Shown: positions 45,838-57,160, counted from the first letter of the stretch. The stretch is DNA of 64,000 nt from Staphylococcus argensis (GCF_002902305.1 NZ_PPPX01000016.1:438025-502024), one strand, 5' to 3'. Numbers and translations: made by a program. Notes: generated by a model not told the origin, from the sequence alone.

Positions 45838-46416
45838 GTGGATTTGTTAAAGCAAAAAGTTAAAGAAGATGGTGTCGTTATCGACGAGCGCATACTCAAA
45901 GTCGATGGATTCTTGAACCACCAAATCGATGCCGAATTGATGTGGGAAGTAGGAGAAACATTCTACGATCAATTCAAGGACGAAGGCATCACTAAGATTC
46001 TGACGATTGAAGCGTCAGGGATTGCTCCGGCAATTATGGTGGCGAAACGATTCGGCGTACCTTGTCTCTTCGCAAAGAAAGCGAAACCGAACACGTTAAA
46101 CCAAGATGCTTATACGACAGATATACACTCATTTACTAAGAACAAAACATCTCACGTCATGATTTCTAAAGAATTCTTAGATGAGAATGACCGTATCTTA
46201 ATCATCGATGATTTCTTAGCGAATGGAGATGCTTCTCTAGGCTTGAACAATCTCGTAGAGCAGGCGAAAGCACAGACTGTCGGCATCGGTATCTTGGTTG
46301 AGAAATCATTCCAACCTGGACGTCAGAAATTGAACGAAGCAGGACTCAAAGTTTCATCATTATGTGAAGTGGCGTCACTCGCTGGCAACAAGGTCACTTT
46401 AGTAGGGGAAGAATAA
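45838..46416 (+). CDS. xpt: Xanthine phosphoribosyltransferase
   Basis: A 192-aa PRTase that salvages xanthine to XMP. The PRPP motif is ILIIDDFLANGDA. The start is GTG at 45838 after AGGAGGG, giving the usual N-terminus (V/M)DLLKQKVKEDG; longer reading upstream would run through the terminator. First gene of the purine operon controlled by the guanine riboswitch. Confidence 0.96.
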   Translation: MDLLKQKVKEDGVVIDERILKVDGFLNHQIDAELMWEVGETFYDQFKDEGITKILTIEASGIAPAIMVAKRFGVPCLFAKKAKPNTLNQDAYTTDIHSFTKNKTSHVMISKEFLDENDRILIIDDFLANGDASLGLNNLVEQAKAQTVGIGILVEKSFQPGRQKLNEAGLKVSSLCEVASLAGNKVTLVGEE

Positions 46417-46419
46417 CTG

Positions 46420-47688
46420 ATGAGAACATTTATCCTTAGCGTTCAACACCTCTTAGCGATGTATGCTGGAGCGATCCTCGTTCCAATCATCGTGGGCACA
46501 AGCTTGAAATTCTCTACTGAAGAGATTGCTTTCTTAGTCACAGTCGACATCTTTATGTGTGGGGTGGCGACATTCCTACAAGTTTGGAAAGGCACAGGGA
46601 CAGGCTTGCCTATCGTGCTCGGTTGTACCTTTACCGCAGTGGCGCCGATGATTTTGATCGGACAGACGAAAGGCATTTCAGACCTGTATGGTTCACTCTT
46701 TCTATCAGGGATTCTCGTCGTGCTCATCGCGCCGTTCTTCTCATACTTAGTGAAGCTCTTTCCACCGGTCGTTACTGGAAGTGTTGTAACGATTATCGGG
46801 ATTAACCTCATGCCTGTTGCGATGAACTATCTTGCAGGTGGTGAAGGGGCGAAAGATTACGGTGATGGTAAAAATATTCTTCTCGGTTTAATCACTTTAG
46901 TCATCATCTTAGTCATTCAGCGCTTTACGACAGGCTTCTTGAAATCTATCGCGATTCTCATTGGGCTCGTACTCGGAACAGTCATCGCGGCTTGGTTTGG
47001 CATCGTAGACGTGAAGCAAGTAGGAACTGCGCATTGGTTCTCTTTACCACATCCATTTAGATTTGCACACTTTAGTTTCGACTTTGGCGCAACACTTGTC
47101 TTCTTTATCGTGGCCTTGGTCAGCTTGATTGAATCGACAGGTGTGTACCATGCGTTGAGTGAGATTACTGGCAAGCAGCTAGAGCGTAAGGATTTCCGTA
47201 AAGGTTACACTGCGGAAGGTCTAGCGATTATCCTCGGGGCGATCTTCAACGCCTTTCCTTACACGGCATATTCTCAGAACGTTGGCTTAGTCTCACTTTC
47301 CGGCGCGAAGAAGAATAAAGTGATTTACGGTATGGTCATCTTACTCGTCATTTGTGGCTGTATTCCGAAACTGGGTGCTTTAGCAAACATGATTCCGTTA
47401 CCTGTACTCGGTGGCGCGATGATTGCCATGTTCGGTATGGTAATGGCCTATGGTGTGAGTATTTTAGGGACAAGTGATTTTAAAAATCAAAACAACTTAC
47501 TCGTCATCGCCATTTCAGTCGGACTCGGGGCAGGTATCAGCGCTGTGCCCGATGCATTTAAGTCGCTAGGAGACCACTTCTCTTGGCTTACTCAAAACGG
47601 AATTGTAATCGGCACAATCTCAGCAATTCTCTTGAATTTCTTTTTTAATGGTATAAAGTATCAACAAAAGCAAGAAGATATGAAATAA
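46420..47688 (+). CDS. pbuX: Xanthine permease
   Basis: A 422-aa nucleobase:cation symporter (NCS2/NAT family) with about 12-14 helices. The NAT signature region QNVGLVSLSG lies near residue 285, and GTGTGLPIVLGCTF near 65. It imports xanthine for Xpt. Starts 3 nt after xpt stops. Confidence 0.95.
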   Translation: MRTFILSVQHLLAMYAGAILVPIIVGTSLKFSTEEIAFLVTVDIFMCGVATFLQVWKGTGTGLPIVLGCTFTAVAPMILIGQTKGISDLYGSLFLSGILVVLIAPFFSYLVKLFPPVVTGSVVTIIGINLMPVAMNYLAGGEGAKDYGDGKNILLGLITLVIILVIQRFTTGFLKSIAILIGLVLGTVIAAWFGIVDVKQVGTAHWFSLPHPFRFAHFSFDFGATLVFFIVALVSLIESTGVYHALSEITGKQLERKDFRKGYTAEGLAIILGAIFNAFPYTAYSQNVGLVSLSGAKKNKVIYGMVILLVICGCIPKLGALANMIPLPVLGGAMIAMFGMVMAYGVSILGTSDFKNQNNLLVIAISVGLGAGISAVPDAFKSLGDHFSWLTQNGIVIGTISAILLNFFFNGIKYQQKQEDMK

Positions 47689-47710
47689 TGTAACTAACAA
47701 TTAATAATAG

Positions 47711-49189
<1,479 letters not shown>

Positions 49190-49218
49190 GCTAGACACTA
49201 AAAGGAGATTTAAGAGTT

Positions 49219-50760
49219 ATGGAAATGGCGAACGAGCAAGAGCTCATACTTGTCCTTGACTTTGGTAGTCAATACAATCAACTCATCACACGCCGTATCC
49301 GTGAGATGGGTGTCTACAGTGAGCTTCACGATCACGAGCTTTCTATTGAAGAGATTAAAGAGATGAATCCAAAGGGTATCATCCTATCTGGTGGACCGAA
49401 CTCTGTATACGCAGAAGATTCGTTCACTATAGACCCAGCAATTTATGACTTGGGCGTACCTATCCTTGGTATTTGCTACGGTATGCAATTGACGACGAAA
49501 TTACTCGGCGGCAAGGTGGAACGTGCTAATCAACGTGAATACGGTAAAGCGACGATTAATGCGAAATCCGACGAACTCTTCTTCGGTTTACCTGAAGAAC
49601 AAACAGTTTGGATGAGTCACTCTGACAAAGTCATCGAAATTCCAGAAGGCTTTGAAGTGATTGCAGATAGTCCAAGTACCAATTACGCAGCGATTGAAGA
49701 TAAAGAACGTCGTATTTACGGCGTTCAATTCCACCCTGAAGTCCGTCATACTGAATTCGGTAACGATTTACTTCGCAACTTCGTCCGTCGCGTCTGTGAA
49801 TGTACAGGCGAGTGGACGATGGAGAACTTCATCGAGCTTGAAATCGAGAAGATTCGCGAACAAGTCGGCGACCGCAAAGTCTTATGTGCGATGAGCGGTG
49901 GTGTAGACTCTTCAGTTGTCGCTGTTCTACTACACAAAGCGATTGGCGACCAATTGACATGTATCTTTGTGGACCATGGCCTTTTACGAAAAGGAGAAGG
50001 CGACATGGTAATGGAACAGTTCGGCGAAGGATTCAACATGAATATCATTCGTGTAAATGCACAAGAACGTTTCATGAGCAAATTAGAAGGCGTTTCAGAC
50101 CCAGAGAAGAAACGTAAGATTATCGGTAACGAATTCGTGTACGTGTTTGATGATGAAGCGGCGAAATTGAAAGATGTCGATTTCCTCGCACAAGGTACAC
50201 TTTATACTGACGTCATCGAATCTGGTACGAAGACTGCACAAACAATCAAGTCTCACCATAATGTGGGTGGTTTACCAGAAGATATGGAATTCGAACTTAT
50301 TGAGCCAATCAATACACTCTTTAAAGACGAAGTTCGTGAACTCGGTATCGAATTGGGTATCCCTGAACATCTCGTTTGGAGACAACCATTCCCTGGTCCA
50401 GGACTAGGTATCCGCGTACTCGGGGAAATCACAGAAGATAAACTAGAAATCGTACGTGAATCTGACGCGATCCTTCGTGAAGTCATTCGCGAAGAAGGTC
50501 TCGAACGTGATATCTGGCAATACTTCACAGTCCTTCCAGGTATCCAATCTGTAGGTGTCATGGGTGACTATCGTACGTATGACCACACAGTAGGTATTCG
50601 TGCCGTAACATCCATCGACGGTATGACAAGTGACTTCGCACGTATCGATTGGGAAGTACTACAGAAGATTTCCAGTCGTATCGTTAACGAAGTCGATCAC
50701 GTGAACCGCGTTGTTTACGATGTGACATCTAAGCCACCAAGTACAATTGAGTGGGAATAA
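49219..50760 (+). CDS. guaA: GMP synthase (glutamine-hydrolysing)
   Basis: A 513-aa enzyme converting XMP to GMP. Class I glutamine amidotransferase (1-195; GICYGMQ with catalytic Cys), ATP pyrophosphatase (SGGVDSSV) and C-terminal dimerisation domain ending KPPSTIEWE. The last bases GAGTGGGAATAA form a sequence known as an insertion hotspot for genomic islands in several bacteria (from memory); accessory DNA follows here. Confidence 0.97.
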   Translation: MEMANEQELILVLDFGSQYNQLITRRIREMGVYSELHDHELSIEEIKEMNPKGIILSGGPNSVYAEDSFTIDPAIYDLGVPILGICYGMQLTTKLLGGKVERANQREYGKATINAKSDELFFGLPEEQTVWMSHSDKVIEIPEGFEVIADSPSTNYAAIEDKERRIYGVQFHPEVRHTEFGNDLLRNFVRRVCECTGEWTMENFIELEIEKIREQVGDRKVLCAMSGGVDSSVVAVLLHKAIGDQLTCIFVDHGLLRKGEGDMVMEQFGEGFNMNIIRVNAQERFMSKLEGVSDPEKKRKIIGNEFVYVFDDEAAKLKDVDFLAQGTLYTDVIESGTKTAQTIKSHHNVGGLPEDMEFELIEPINTLFKDEVRELGIELGIPEHLVWRQPFPGPGLGIRVLGEITEDKLEIVRESDAILREVIREEGLERDIWQYFTVLPGIQSVGVMGDYRTYDHTVGIRAVTSIDGMTSDFARIDWEVLQKISSRIVNEVDHVNRVVYDVTSKPPSTIEWE

Positions 50761-50781
50761 GAGTATAGATATGAATGTTGC

Positions 50782-50813
50782 GACCCCTTGGGCTAATTGG
50801 CCTGAGGGGTTTT
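50782..50813 (+). terminator. Terminator after guaA
   Basis: ACCCCT pairs with AGGGGT, with GGC/GCC inside; TTTTG follows. Confidence 0.75.
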
Positions 50814-50819
50814 GTGTGT

Positions 50820-50890
50820 GGGGGGGAGGGCTTAGGTTGTAGAGTGGGGCTTGGTAGGTGTGGGAAGTGTGACTAGCTAGGTGTGGGAAG
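50820..50890. repeat. G-rich tract and 13-bp direct repeat after guaA
   Basis: A run of seven G at 50820-50826 is followed by two copies of TAGGTGTGGGAAG (50855-50867 and 50878-50890), 23 bp apart. The composition is unlike the flanking genes and marks the edge between core and accessory DNA. Confidence 0.6.
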
Positions 50891-50936
50891 AAAGTATAAA
50901 AGAGGCAGTATGTGAAATTTTCAACGTTTTAAGCAT

Positions 50937-50965
50937 AAAAAAGACGGACATCAATATATCCGCCT
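50937..50965 (-). terminator. Terminator of the PemK/MazF-like gene
   Basis: Minus-strand GGCGGA pairs with TCCGTC across a 10-nt loop, then TTTTTT. Confidence 0.75.
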
Positions 50966-51047
50966 AGAGTGAATACTCTGTGTATAGTTGATATGAGCGT
51001 ATAGCTCTTTGTGTGTTTATATTAGTATAAAAGTGTTGGGTAGTCAA

Positions 51048-51761
51048 TTATAAAGTGAATCGTTCAATGATAGCTTTATCAATATCATTCAAATTATCAT
51101 TTGAAACTTTAATTTTGCCAGAGGGGTCATATTTATTAATCGACTGTATTTTTAACTTACTTATTGTCTGAATGTTATTAACATCAGCATAAGTATTCTT
51201 TTTATATTTTGTGTACATTTGTATTACTTTTTCAAGTAAGTTTATTTCCTTTACATTTTCCATTATTATCGCATAAACATTGATAAATTCTAAAAAACCA
51301 ACTAGAAAATGAGATATTAAAAATTTTTCACAAGATTTATTGCTTGATAATTCAATATAATTTTTTGGTATTTCCATTCTTTTATATATTTCGTTTAACT
51401 GCATTTTAAGATGCTCAGTAGCGTTTTTTATTACTGTGTTTTCGAGTGCAATATAAAAATCTTTACACTTTGATGTTAATGGAACTACTGTTATAACTGG
51501 TTTGAAAATTGTATCGTTTTTATTTATTACTACTGCAAAATGATGTCCTGATATTTCGCTACCAACATTAACGCCAAAATTTATAAAAACGATAGATCCT
51601 CTTTTTAATTTAACGAATCTTTTTTTATTGCTTCCTTTATATTCTTTTTTGAACCAATATGCTTTTGAATATTGCCAAGACGGTAAATATTTGAATTTTT
51701 TGTTATTTGTTTTACTTAAAAAATCGAAATCTTTCATAGCGCTATGTAATTTTTTATCCAT
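51048..51761 (-). CDS. PemK/MazF-family endoribonuclease-like toxin, long form
   Basis: A 237-aa protein with a MazF/PemK core at about 52-160: KRGSIVFINFG (Arg54), SGHHFAVVINKND, PVITVVPLTSK (Thr96/Ser97). It has a 50-residue N-terminal extension and a 75-residue C-terminal extension absent from classical MazF (about 110-120 aa). MazF-type toxins cut mRNA. No antitoxin gene lies directly before or after it. AT-rich, on the minus strand in the accessory block. A stand-alone defence or stress RNase is possible. Confidence 0.7.
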   Translation of the reverse strand: MDKKLHSAMKDFDFLSKTNNKKFKYLPSWQYSKAYWFKKEYKGSNKKRFVKLKRGSIVFINFGVNVGSEISGHHFAVVINKNDTIFKPVITVVPLTSKCKDFYIALENTVIKNATEHLKMQLNEIYKRMEIPKNYIELSSNKSCEKFLISHFLVGFLEFINVYAIIMENVKEINLLEKVIQMYTKYKKNTYADVNNIQTISKLKIQSINKYDPSGKIKVSNDNLNDIDKAIIERFTL

Positions 51762-52136
51762 TTAATTTTCAACTCCGCTGTTCTCTAATTTATTCATCAT
51801 ACCTTTTATCTATATGTTCAGTAACATGGTTATATATTTATGATGTAGTCTTATGGGAACCATTATCGTACGCGGTGCCCACCTAGTTGCGATAGTAAAG
51901 ATATATTGTTTTAATACATGGTAGAACTTATTATATACTTTTCTATCTCTAAATTTTGTTTAGCTATTTGTATATTTCTAGAAATTGATGTAAAGGGGAT
52001 AAGATTGTCTCTGTAAGTTGTGAATATAGAATTCTATCCGAATATTGGTGTGCTCGTTAAAAGTTAGGCTTAAAAGTCTTACTTTCTATGGTTCATCAGT
52101 ATTATTAGATGGTAATTTTTAGTATCTATAATTATT
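51762..52136. other. AT-rich gap without a supported gene
   Basis: Contains only short ORFs without ribosome sites (for example 51918-52016, 32 aa). The patch around 51853-51895 is less AT-rich than its surroundings and could be a gene fragment, but it was not recognised. No antitoxin-like frame was found. Confidence 0.45.
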
Positions 52137-52664
52137 TTATGTGTAGATATATTTTGATTTCTTTGATTTTTTTGAATAAAATATACCAAGATATTTAAAA
52201 TAAAGTTTTCCCGTTATAATCCACAGCAATATATACGCAATAATGAGACATATATATAATATATTATTGTCATATATGTGTGATAGATCTTTAGAAATGG
52301 CGTTAAACGTTTGAAGTTTAAGTAAGCCAAGGTATGTTAAGTTTATTTGAATTAGTATTAGAGAAACGAAAACCTTATAAATAGCTTTAATAACTTTTTT
52401 ATTCTCTTCTTTTAAAAAAATCAGCAATAATTCAAAAATTGAAACGAGCAGTAAATTCATAATTATTGATAGTAAAGGGAGCATGAGAGCATTGGTTTGC
52501 ATAAAATAAGGCATTTCTATTTCATTGTAGCTTATAAAGTTATTACTGATTTTCATTTCGAATTTATCATAGATATATACCGTAATAAGAATCATTAAAA
52601 TGAACCTTCTAATAGAGAAGAATTTCTCGCTCCAGTTTTGGATTGTCTTTTCATAATTAATCAT
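52137..52664 (-). CDS. Membrane protein of unknown function
   Basis: A 175-aa hydrophobic protein with about four to five helices (15-35, 55-85, 90-115, 130-155) and a lysine-rich C-terminus (YSKKSKKSKY). Very AT-rich codon use. No family recognised. Near the toxin gene and on the same strand, but 375 bp apart. Confidence 0.55.
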   Translation of the reverse strand: MINYEKTIQNWSEKFFSIRRFILMILITVYIYDKFEMKISNNFISYNEIEMPYFMQTNALMLPLLSIIMNLLLVSIFELLLIFLKEENKKVIKAIYKVFVSLILIQINLTYLGLLKLQTFNAISKDLSHIYDNNILYICLIIAYILLWIITGKLYFKYLGIFYSKKSKKSKYIYT

Positions 52665-52820
52665 TAGTAGAACTCCAATCCTAAAATTAGCTTTCTTGTA
52701 ATATTTCGGATTGTATTATTAAGTGTAACGCCTAAAAAATTTTATAAAGAATGCCCATAATTGGCACTTTGTTGTAAGATGTTAATACACCACTAAAAAC
52801 AAATACAAGGGAGTGCCAAT
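52665..52820. other. Left flank of the IS30-type remnant
   Basis: Contains the promoter region of the membrane-protein gene and, from about 52750, sequence likely to be the terminal region of the insertion element (GGGAGTGCCAAT just before the transposase start). GTGCCAAT and its complement ATTGGCAC (52758-52765) form a possible inverted pair. Confidence 0.4.
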
Positions 52821-52990
52821 ATGAGCTATTTACATCTTACTATATATGAGCGTTCAAGTATAGAGACACTAAAAAAGAAAACTATTCTATGAGAGCGATT
52901 GTTGAATATCTTAATCGTTCAGTCTCTACAGTTTCTCGTGAGATTAAGCGTAATATGACTGAAGGGGGCGACTTAGCAAAAGTAACTTAG
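52821..52990 (+). pseudogene. IS30-family transposase, N-terminal remnant
   Basis: ATG at 52821 opens MSYLHLTIYERSSIETL, then a frameshift at the A-rich run near 52870, after which the frame reads KENYSMRAIVEYLNRSVSTVSREIKRN. This is the N-terminal helix-turn-helix region of an IS30-type transposase. The catalytic part is missing: the frame ends at 52990. An old, inactive insertion. Confidence 0.75.
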
Positions 52991-53237
52991 AAAGAAGTAA
53001 ACTATGTTTTCAGCGTAATTAATCATAGACTAGAAAGAGTCTTAATGAGTGGCTTATGAAATTTTAAACACAGAAGTGTTGAGCGTAAATTAACAATTCA
53101 TTAGAAAAAAGAGGCAACCGTCGCAACAGTTAACCTCAAATACACGCCACAGATATGTACCGCTATTTGTATTTTATTATCCCTCTTTATTTCATATAAA
53201 GCAAGTGAAATTATGATTCTAATGTTATCTCTTCTTT
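52991..53237. other. Decayed insertion-element tail
   Basis: No ORF with a ribosome site. Includes GAGGCAACCG and CAGTTAACCTC (about 53110-53139), which may form a weak hairpin. Possibly the right part of the IS30-type element after internal loss. Confidence 0.35.
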
Positions 53238-53918
53238 TCACTCACACACGTCCATACCTAAATACTTCTCAAAGGCTTCCTTTCCTTTTCGAGTTACCTC
53301 AAGGCAGCGATTTGTATCCGTTTCATAAATCCATGAAAGTTTGAATAATTGTCTAGTAATCCTTAAAGCTACAGGACCGGCGATGTGATGTTTTCGTTCG
53401 GTCCAATCAATATGCTTTGGAATAGGTTTCGCATACATACTTTTTTCAGTTTCGAGTCCTATTAAATTAAACCAATCTTTACCTTCGCGGGTTAATATAT
53501 AATATTCTTCAAACTCTTTAATGTAGCCATTTTCTAGTAAAGATTCAGTAAATCTCACTCCAATCTTTCCAGCAAGATGCCCATAACATGAACGCATATA
53601 GGATAACTTTTCTTTTTTAGTCGTTTCCCTTAAGGAGTTATTATTTATTGAAGGAGAAATCACTGCTAAAGCATTTATCGCGTTTATAATCTTATCGTTA
53701 GTAATTTTGTAATATCTGTGGCGCCCCCATGATTCTACTGAAATTAAATTTGCTTTCACTAATTTTGAGAGATGTTCGCTTGCTGTCTGTGGTTTCACAT
53801 GTGCTAATCTCGCTAGTTCTCCAGCGGGAAGTGCTTTTCCACTTGAGAGCTCTATTAACATAGTAAGTCGCGTCTTGTGACCTATGAGTAAAATGTTCTC
53901 TGCAAAATCTGAATACAT
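53238..53918 (-). CDS. ArsR-family transcription regulator
   Basis: A 226-aa protein: winged helix-turn-helix in 5-85 (TRLTMLIELSSGKALPAGELARLAHVKPQTASEHLSKL) and a long C-terminal ligand domain, larger than metal-sensing ArsR proteins. It has no classical metal-binding ELCVCDL motif, so it may sense a drug. The ATG at 53918 follows AGAGGATGAG. Divergent from the MFS gene, with palindrome TTCGGT-GCTA-ACCGAA between them. Confidence 0.8.
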   Translation of the reverse strand: MYSDFAENILLIGHKTRLTMLIELSSGKALPAGELARLAHVKPQTASEHLSKLVKANLISVESWGRHRYYKITNDKIINAINALAVISPSINNNSLRETTKKEKLSYMRSCYGHLAGKIGVRFTESLLENGYIKEFEEYYILTREGKDWFNLIGLETEKSMYAKPIPKHIDWTERKHHIAGPVALRITRQLFKLSWIYETDTNRCLEVTRKGKEAFEKYLGMDVCE

Positions 53919-53974
53919 CGTCTCATCCTCTCTGCTTTCACTCTTTATCATAACTGATTATTAATTCGGTGCTA

Positions 53975-53990
53975 ACCGAAATATTAGAAC
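53975..53990. promoter_or_regulatory. Palindromic operator between arsR-type gene and MFS gene
   Basis: TTCGGTGCTAACCGAA: perfect 6-bp arms around 4 bp, in the 108-bp divergent intergenic region. A likely binding site of the ArsR-type regulator. Confidence 0.6.
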
Positions 53991-54026
53991 GATATGCTTA
54001 AAGTAGTGAAGAGGGAGGGGGATTAG

Positions 54027-55409
54027 ATGAACGTTGTTTCTAAGTATTTTGAACGAATCGTTGTTTTTACCGCTGGAATGGGTATGTTTTTATCAACGTT
54101 AGATACAGGCATCATTAATGTCGCATTACCCACTTTAGTTAAAAGATTTCATGTGGATACAACAACTATAACTTGGACTGTTACGTTGTACACTTTGTTA
54201 TTAACAGGCACAATTATTGTGTTTGGAAGACTAAGTGATCGATATAATCGACTTAATATCTATAGCATTGGACTACTCGTATTTTTGATAGCTTCCGTTT
54301 TATGCGGAATTTCTACTCATATTTTACAATTAATCATGTTTCGTGGTTTACAAGGTATAGGAGCAGCAATATTACAAGGGACGTCCACTGCTATAATTAC
54401 TACTAATGTTTCAGAAGAACGACAAGGGTCTGCACTTGGAACTGTAAGTATCATACTGGGAATAGGGCCTGTACTAGGGCCAAGCCTAGGGGGATTATTG
54501 CTATAGATTGCGAGTTGGCGATGGATATTTTGGATAAATATTCCATTTGTGTGCATAGGATTAGTAGGCTGGTGGTTATTGAAAAAGCATGTAGTACAAG
54601 AACGGAACACTTCTGTTTATTTAGATTTACGTGGCAACGCATTATTATTTATATCGGTTTGTTGTTTGTTACAAGGTTTGAGTTCGTGTGCTCATCAATC
54701 TATAACGAATTTCTCATTTTATGGATTTATACTCATTAGTATTATAGCTTTTTGTGTATTTGTTAAATGGGAGCTAAAAGTTCAGCATCCTATCCTGAAC
54801 TTACGGTTATTTAAAGACTTCTCATTTTCAGTTTCGATGTTGGCTATACTTGTATTTGGTGGTGCTACGTCTTTAGGATTCATTGTACCTCCCTATATTT
54901 TAGGAAAATTAAGTCACCTCTCGTCATGGCAAATAGGGATAGTTAACTTAGCTTCTCCATTAGGATTAGTTCTTATTTCGAAAACTGCAGGTAAATTAAT
55001 GAATCGGATTAACAATATCATATTGATGTCTGTTGGATTAGGCTTTATGACTATAGCGTATGGTAGTTTAGGGCTGTTTCAAAGTAGTTTAACACCAGTA
55101 TTGATCTTTGGACTCTTATTCATTTACGGGGTAGGCGGAGGTTCGTTTCTCCCGTCTAACACTTCGACACTAATGAACTCTGTATCTCGAAGTATGCAAG
55201 GAACAGTCGGGTCAGCGCAGAGAATGGTTCAAAATATAGGCATCGCGTTATATACGGCCATCACTTCGCTATTTATCGATCATTCTTCGTCCAAGGCTAA
55301 ATTGATATTGGGGGCAAGTGAAGCGTGGTTGTTCGCATCTCTAACAATTCTATTGACGCTCATGACGTTTATAGTAAAATATTTAAAAGAAATAAAAGAA
55401 AAACACTAA
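54027..55409 (+). pseudogene. MFS drug exporter (DHA2 type) interrupted by one amber codon
   Basis: One frame of 460 codons encodes an MFS exporter: GMGMFLSTLDTGIINVALPTL at the N-terminus, GRLSDRYNRLN loop, motif C GIGPVLGPSLGGLLL. It is then interrupted by TAG at 54504-54506, right before IASWRWIFWINIPFVCIG. A CAG (Gln) to TAG change would explain it. Frame and sequence are otherwise undamaged to 55409, so the inactivation is recent, or a suppressor or re-start at 54549 applies. Regulated by the divergent ArsR-type gene. Confidence 0.82.
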
Positions 55410-55447
55410 GATATTGATTAGTATAAAATGCGAAGGAGATTAACCAT

Positions 55448-55618
55448 ATGAGTATAAAGGAAATTTGGAATTATTTATTAAACAAGAAGTGGCATTCTAG
55501 CGAACTCTTGAGGCTAACATTATACGTGATAATAGCTAGTATACTTACTACACCTTTACTTGGCATACCTATTGGGGTCATTGCTTATTTGTATTTGGAT
55601 GATGACGAGTTTAAATAA
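55448..55618 (+). CDS. 56-aa small membrane protein
   Basis: ATG 8 nt after GAAGGAG. The product MSIKEIWNYLLNKKWHSSEL... has one long or two short hydrophobic segments (24-50) and an acidic end DDDEFK. It lies 38 nt after the MFS gene and may be part of its transcript. Unknown function. Confidence 0.6.
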   Translation: MSIKEIWNYLLNKKWHSSELLRLTLYVIIASILTTPLLGIPIGVIAYLYLDDDEFK

Positions 55619-55729
55619 GTTTTGAAAAAGAGTTATATAAAACTTCATAAAGCATTATAAATGCACGCCTTTATTGGCAACTTGCTAATAGGGATAATCC
55701 GAGTGTGATTACCCCCTTATCATAAAATA

Positions 55730-55918
55730 TTATTTCAAAAATAAAATGAAAATAATCCCCATTATTATACCTACTATAAACATAATCCATATTAAATGGG
55801 GATTAAATCTCCAATCATTTGTATATGTTTTAGTTATTTTCTTTGTGTACCAAATATCTAATGCTTTAATCAAAGCAAAAGTTAAACCAAATAATAAAGG
55901 GTATATAACAAAACTCAT
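55730..55918 (-). CDS. 62-aa small membrane protein
   Basis: Two hydrophobic segments (1-20 and 42-60) around a basic, Trp-containing loop (YTKKITKTYTNDWRF). AAAGGT before the ATG. No family recognised. Confidence 0.5.
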   Translation of the reverse strand: MSFVIYPLLFGLTFALIKALDIWYTKKITKTYTNDWRFNPHLIWIMFIVGIIMGIIFILFLK

Positions 55919-56076
55919 TCAATCATACCTTTTTCGATGTTCACCAGTTTTCTAGCGATTTTATCTATATTAATATCAATCATTTCTCAGCACATATACC
56001 TTACTATTTACTAATAGCATTGCCAAATTAAATTAATAACGTACGAAACATTAAACCACTTAGATTTGTTACTTTG

Positions 56077-56100
56077 CGACCGACATTGATGTCGGTCGCA
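56077..56100. repeat. Perfect 24-bp palindrome
   Basis: GCGACCGACAT and its exact complement are separated by 2 bp. It is strikingly GC-rich in AT-rich surroundings. Neither strand has the T run of a terminator. Confidence 0.65.
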
Positions 56101-56194
56101 GAATTATTTATAGGAAAAGTGATTGATTCCATTTACTGGTATAAATAATAGAAAGCTTTTTCTATCTATATAATAACTTATTGTACTACTTAAC

Positions 56195-56458
56195 TTACAT
56201 AATAAATACAAAGAATACTACTATAATGATGGCATTAATTGGTAATAAGGAGACGCAGAACTTTTTAGCTTTCTGTTGCAAGGTGTTTCGTTTATTTAAA
56301 ATCATCTCCACTACGAATGTGCCAAACAACACTTCTAAAAAGAGAATTGAGTAGAATAATAAATTAGTGGTAAAGATATCAGTCATCGGAAAAGCGAATA
56401 GAATTAAAATGGTCGCAAATGTAATGGTAAAATAATATTTATCTAATAGTTTTCTCAT
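56195..56458 (-). CDS. 87-aa membrane protein
   Basis: Three predicted helices (8-25, 30-52, 68-86). ATG at 56458 follows CAGGTGAC. Very AT-rich. Unknown function; one of several small membrane proteins in this accessory block. Confidence 0.55.
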   Translation of the reverse strand: MRKLLDKYYFTITFATILILFAFPMTDIFTTNLLFYSILFLEVLFGTFVVEMILNKRNTLQQKAKKFCVSLLPINAIIIVVFFVFIM

Positions 56459-56628
56459 ACCTGTCACCTGCTTAATGCTAGAGTATATAATGCAACGAGT
56501 ATTTTAATAAGATAATAATCTATATAATTAATATAGCAAAATTCTCACAACTAATAAATAATTCGTAATAATCCAAGAAAGTGACACATATGAGCCTTGG
56601 TTTAACTATCTATAACTAGGAGGTAAAT

Positions 56629-57063
56629 ATGCGACTTACTAAGGAAAAACTAGAAGCTAAAGACTATCATAAAGCATTAGATGTATGGGAAAAATCTGTG
56701 CTTGCAACGCATGATTTTTTAGCTGAAAAAGATAGAAAAGAATTAGAAACAGAGATTCCAACTTATTTGAAATATGTCAATGCGTATCTGTGGTATAAAG
56801 AGAACGAATTAGTTGGTTTCTCAGGTACAAACGATGAAAACTTAGAAATGTTATTTCTCGATACACAGTATTTTAATAAAGGTTATGGAACAGAAATACT
56901 ACAGTATCTCGTAAATGAAGAAAATATTCGCTATGTTGATGTTAATAAAGATAATGTCCCAGCGATGCAGTTTTATCTAAAAAATGGCTTTGAAAAGTAT
57001 AGTGAATCTCCGCAAGATGGTCAGGGCAGGGATTATCCTATTTGTCATCTTCAACTTAAGTAA
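56629..57063 (+). CDS. GNAT N-acetyltransferase
   Basis: A 144-aa acetyltransferase with the acetyl-CoA motif YFNKGYGTEILQYL and the typical VNKDNVPAMQFYLKNGFEKY end. AGGAGG stands 6 nt before the ATG. It resembles YjaB/ElaA-type small acetyltransferases. Substrate unknown. Confidence 0.85.
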   Translation: MRLTKEKLEAKDYHKALDVWEKSVLATHDFLAEKDRKELETEIPTYLKYVNAYLWYKENELVGFSGTNDENLEMLFLDTQYFNKGYGTEILQYLVNEENIRYVDVNKDNVPAMQFYLKNGFEKYSESPQDGQGRDYPICHLQLK

Positions 57064-57160
57064 ATGATAAATTCGATGACCATGTGTTGAGAAAATCAAA
57101 AAGTAAGACGTCGGGCAGACTCACCTTAGAAGTGGTTTGTAAAAGAAAGAGGGGAAACTT

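Noticed and set aside
51918-52016. 32-aa ORF between the toxin and membrane-protein genes, considered as an antitoxin
   Set aside because: No ribosome site, opposite strand to the toxin, and hydrophobic rather than antitoxin-like.
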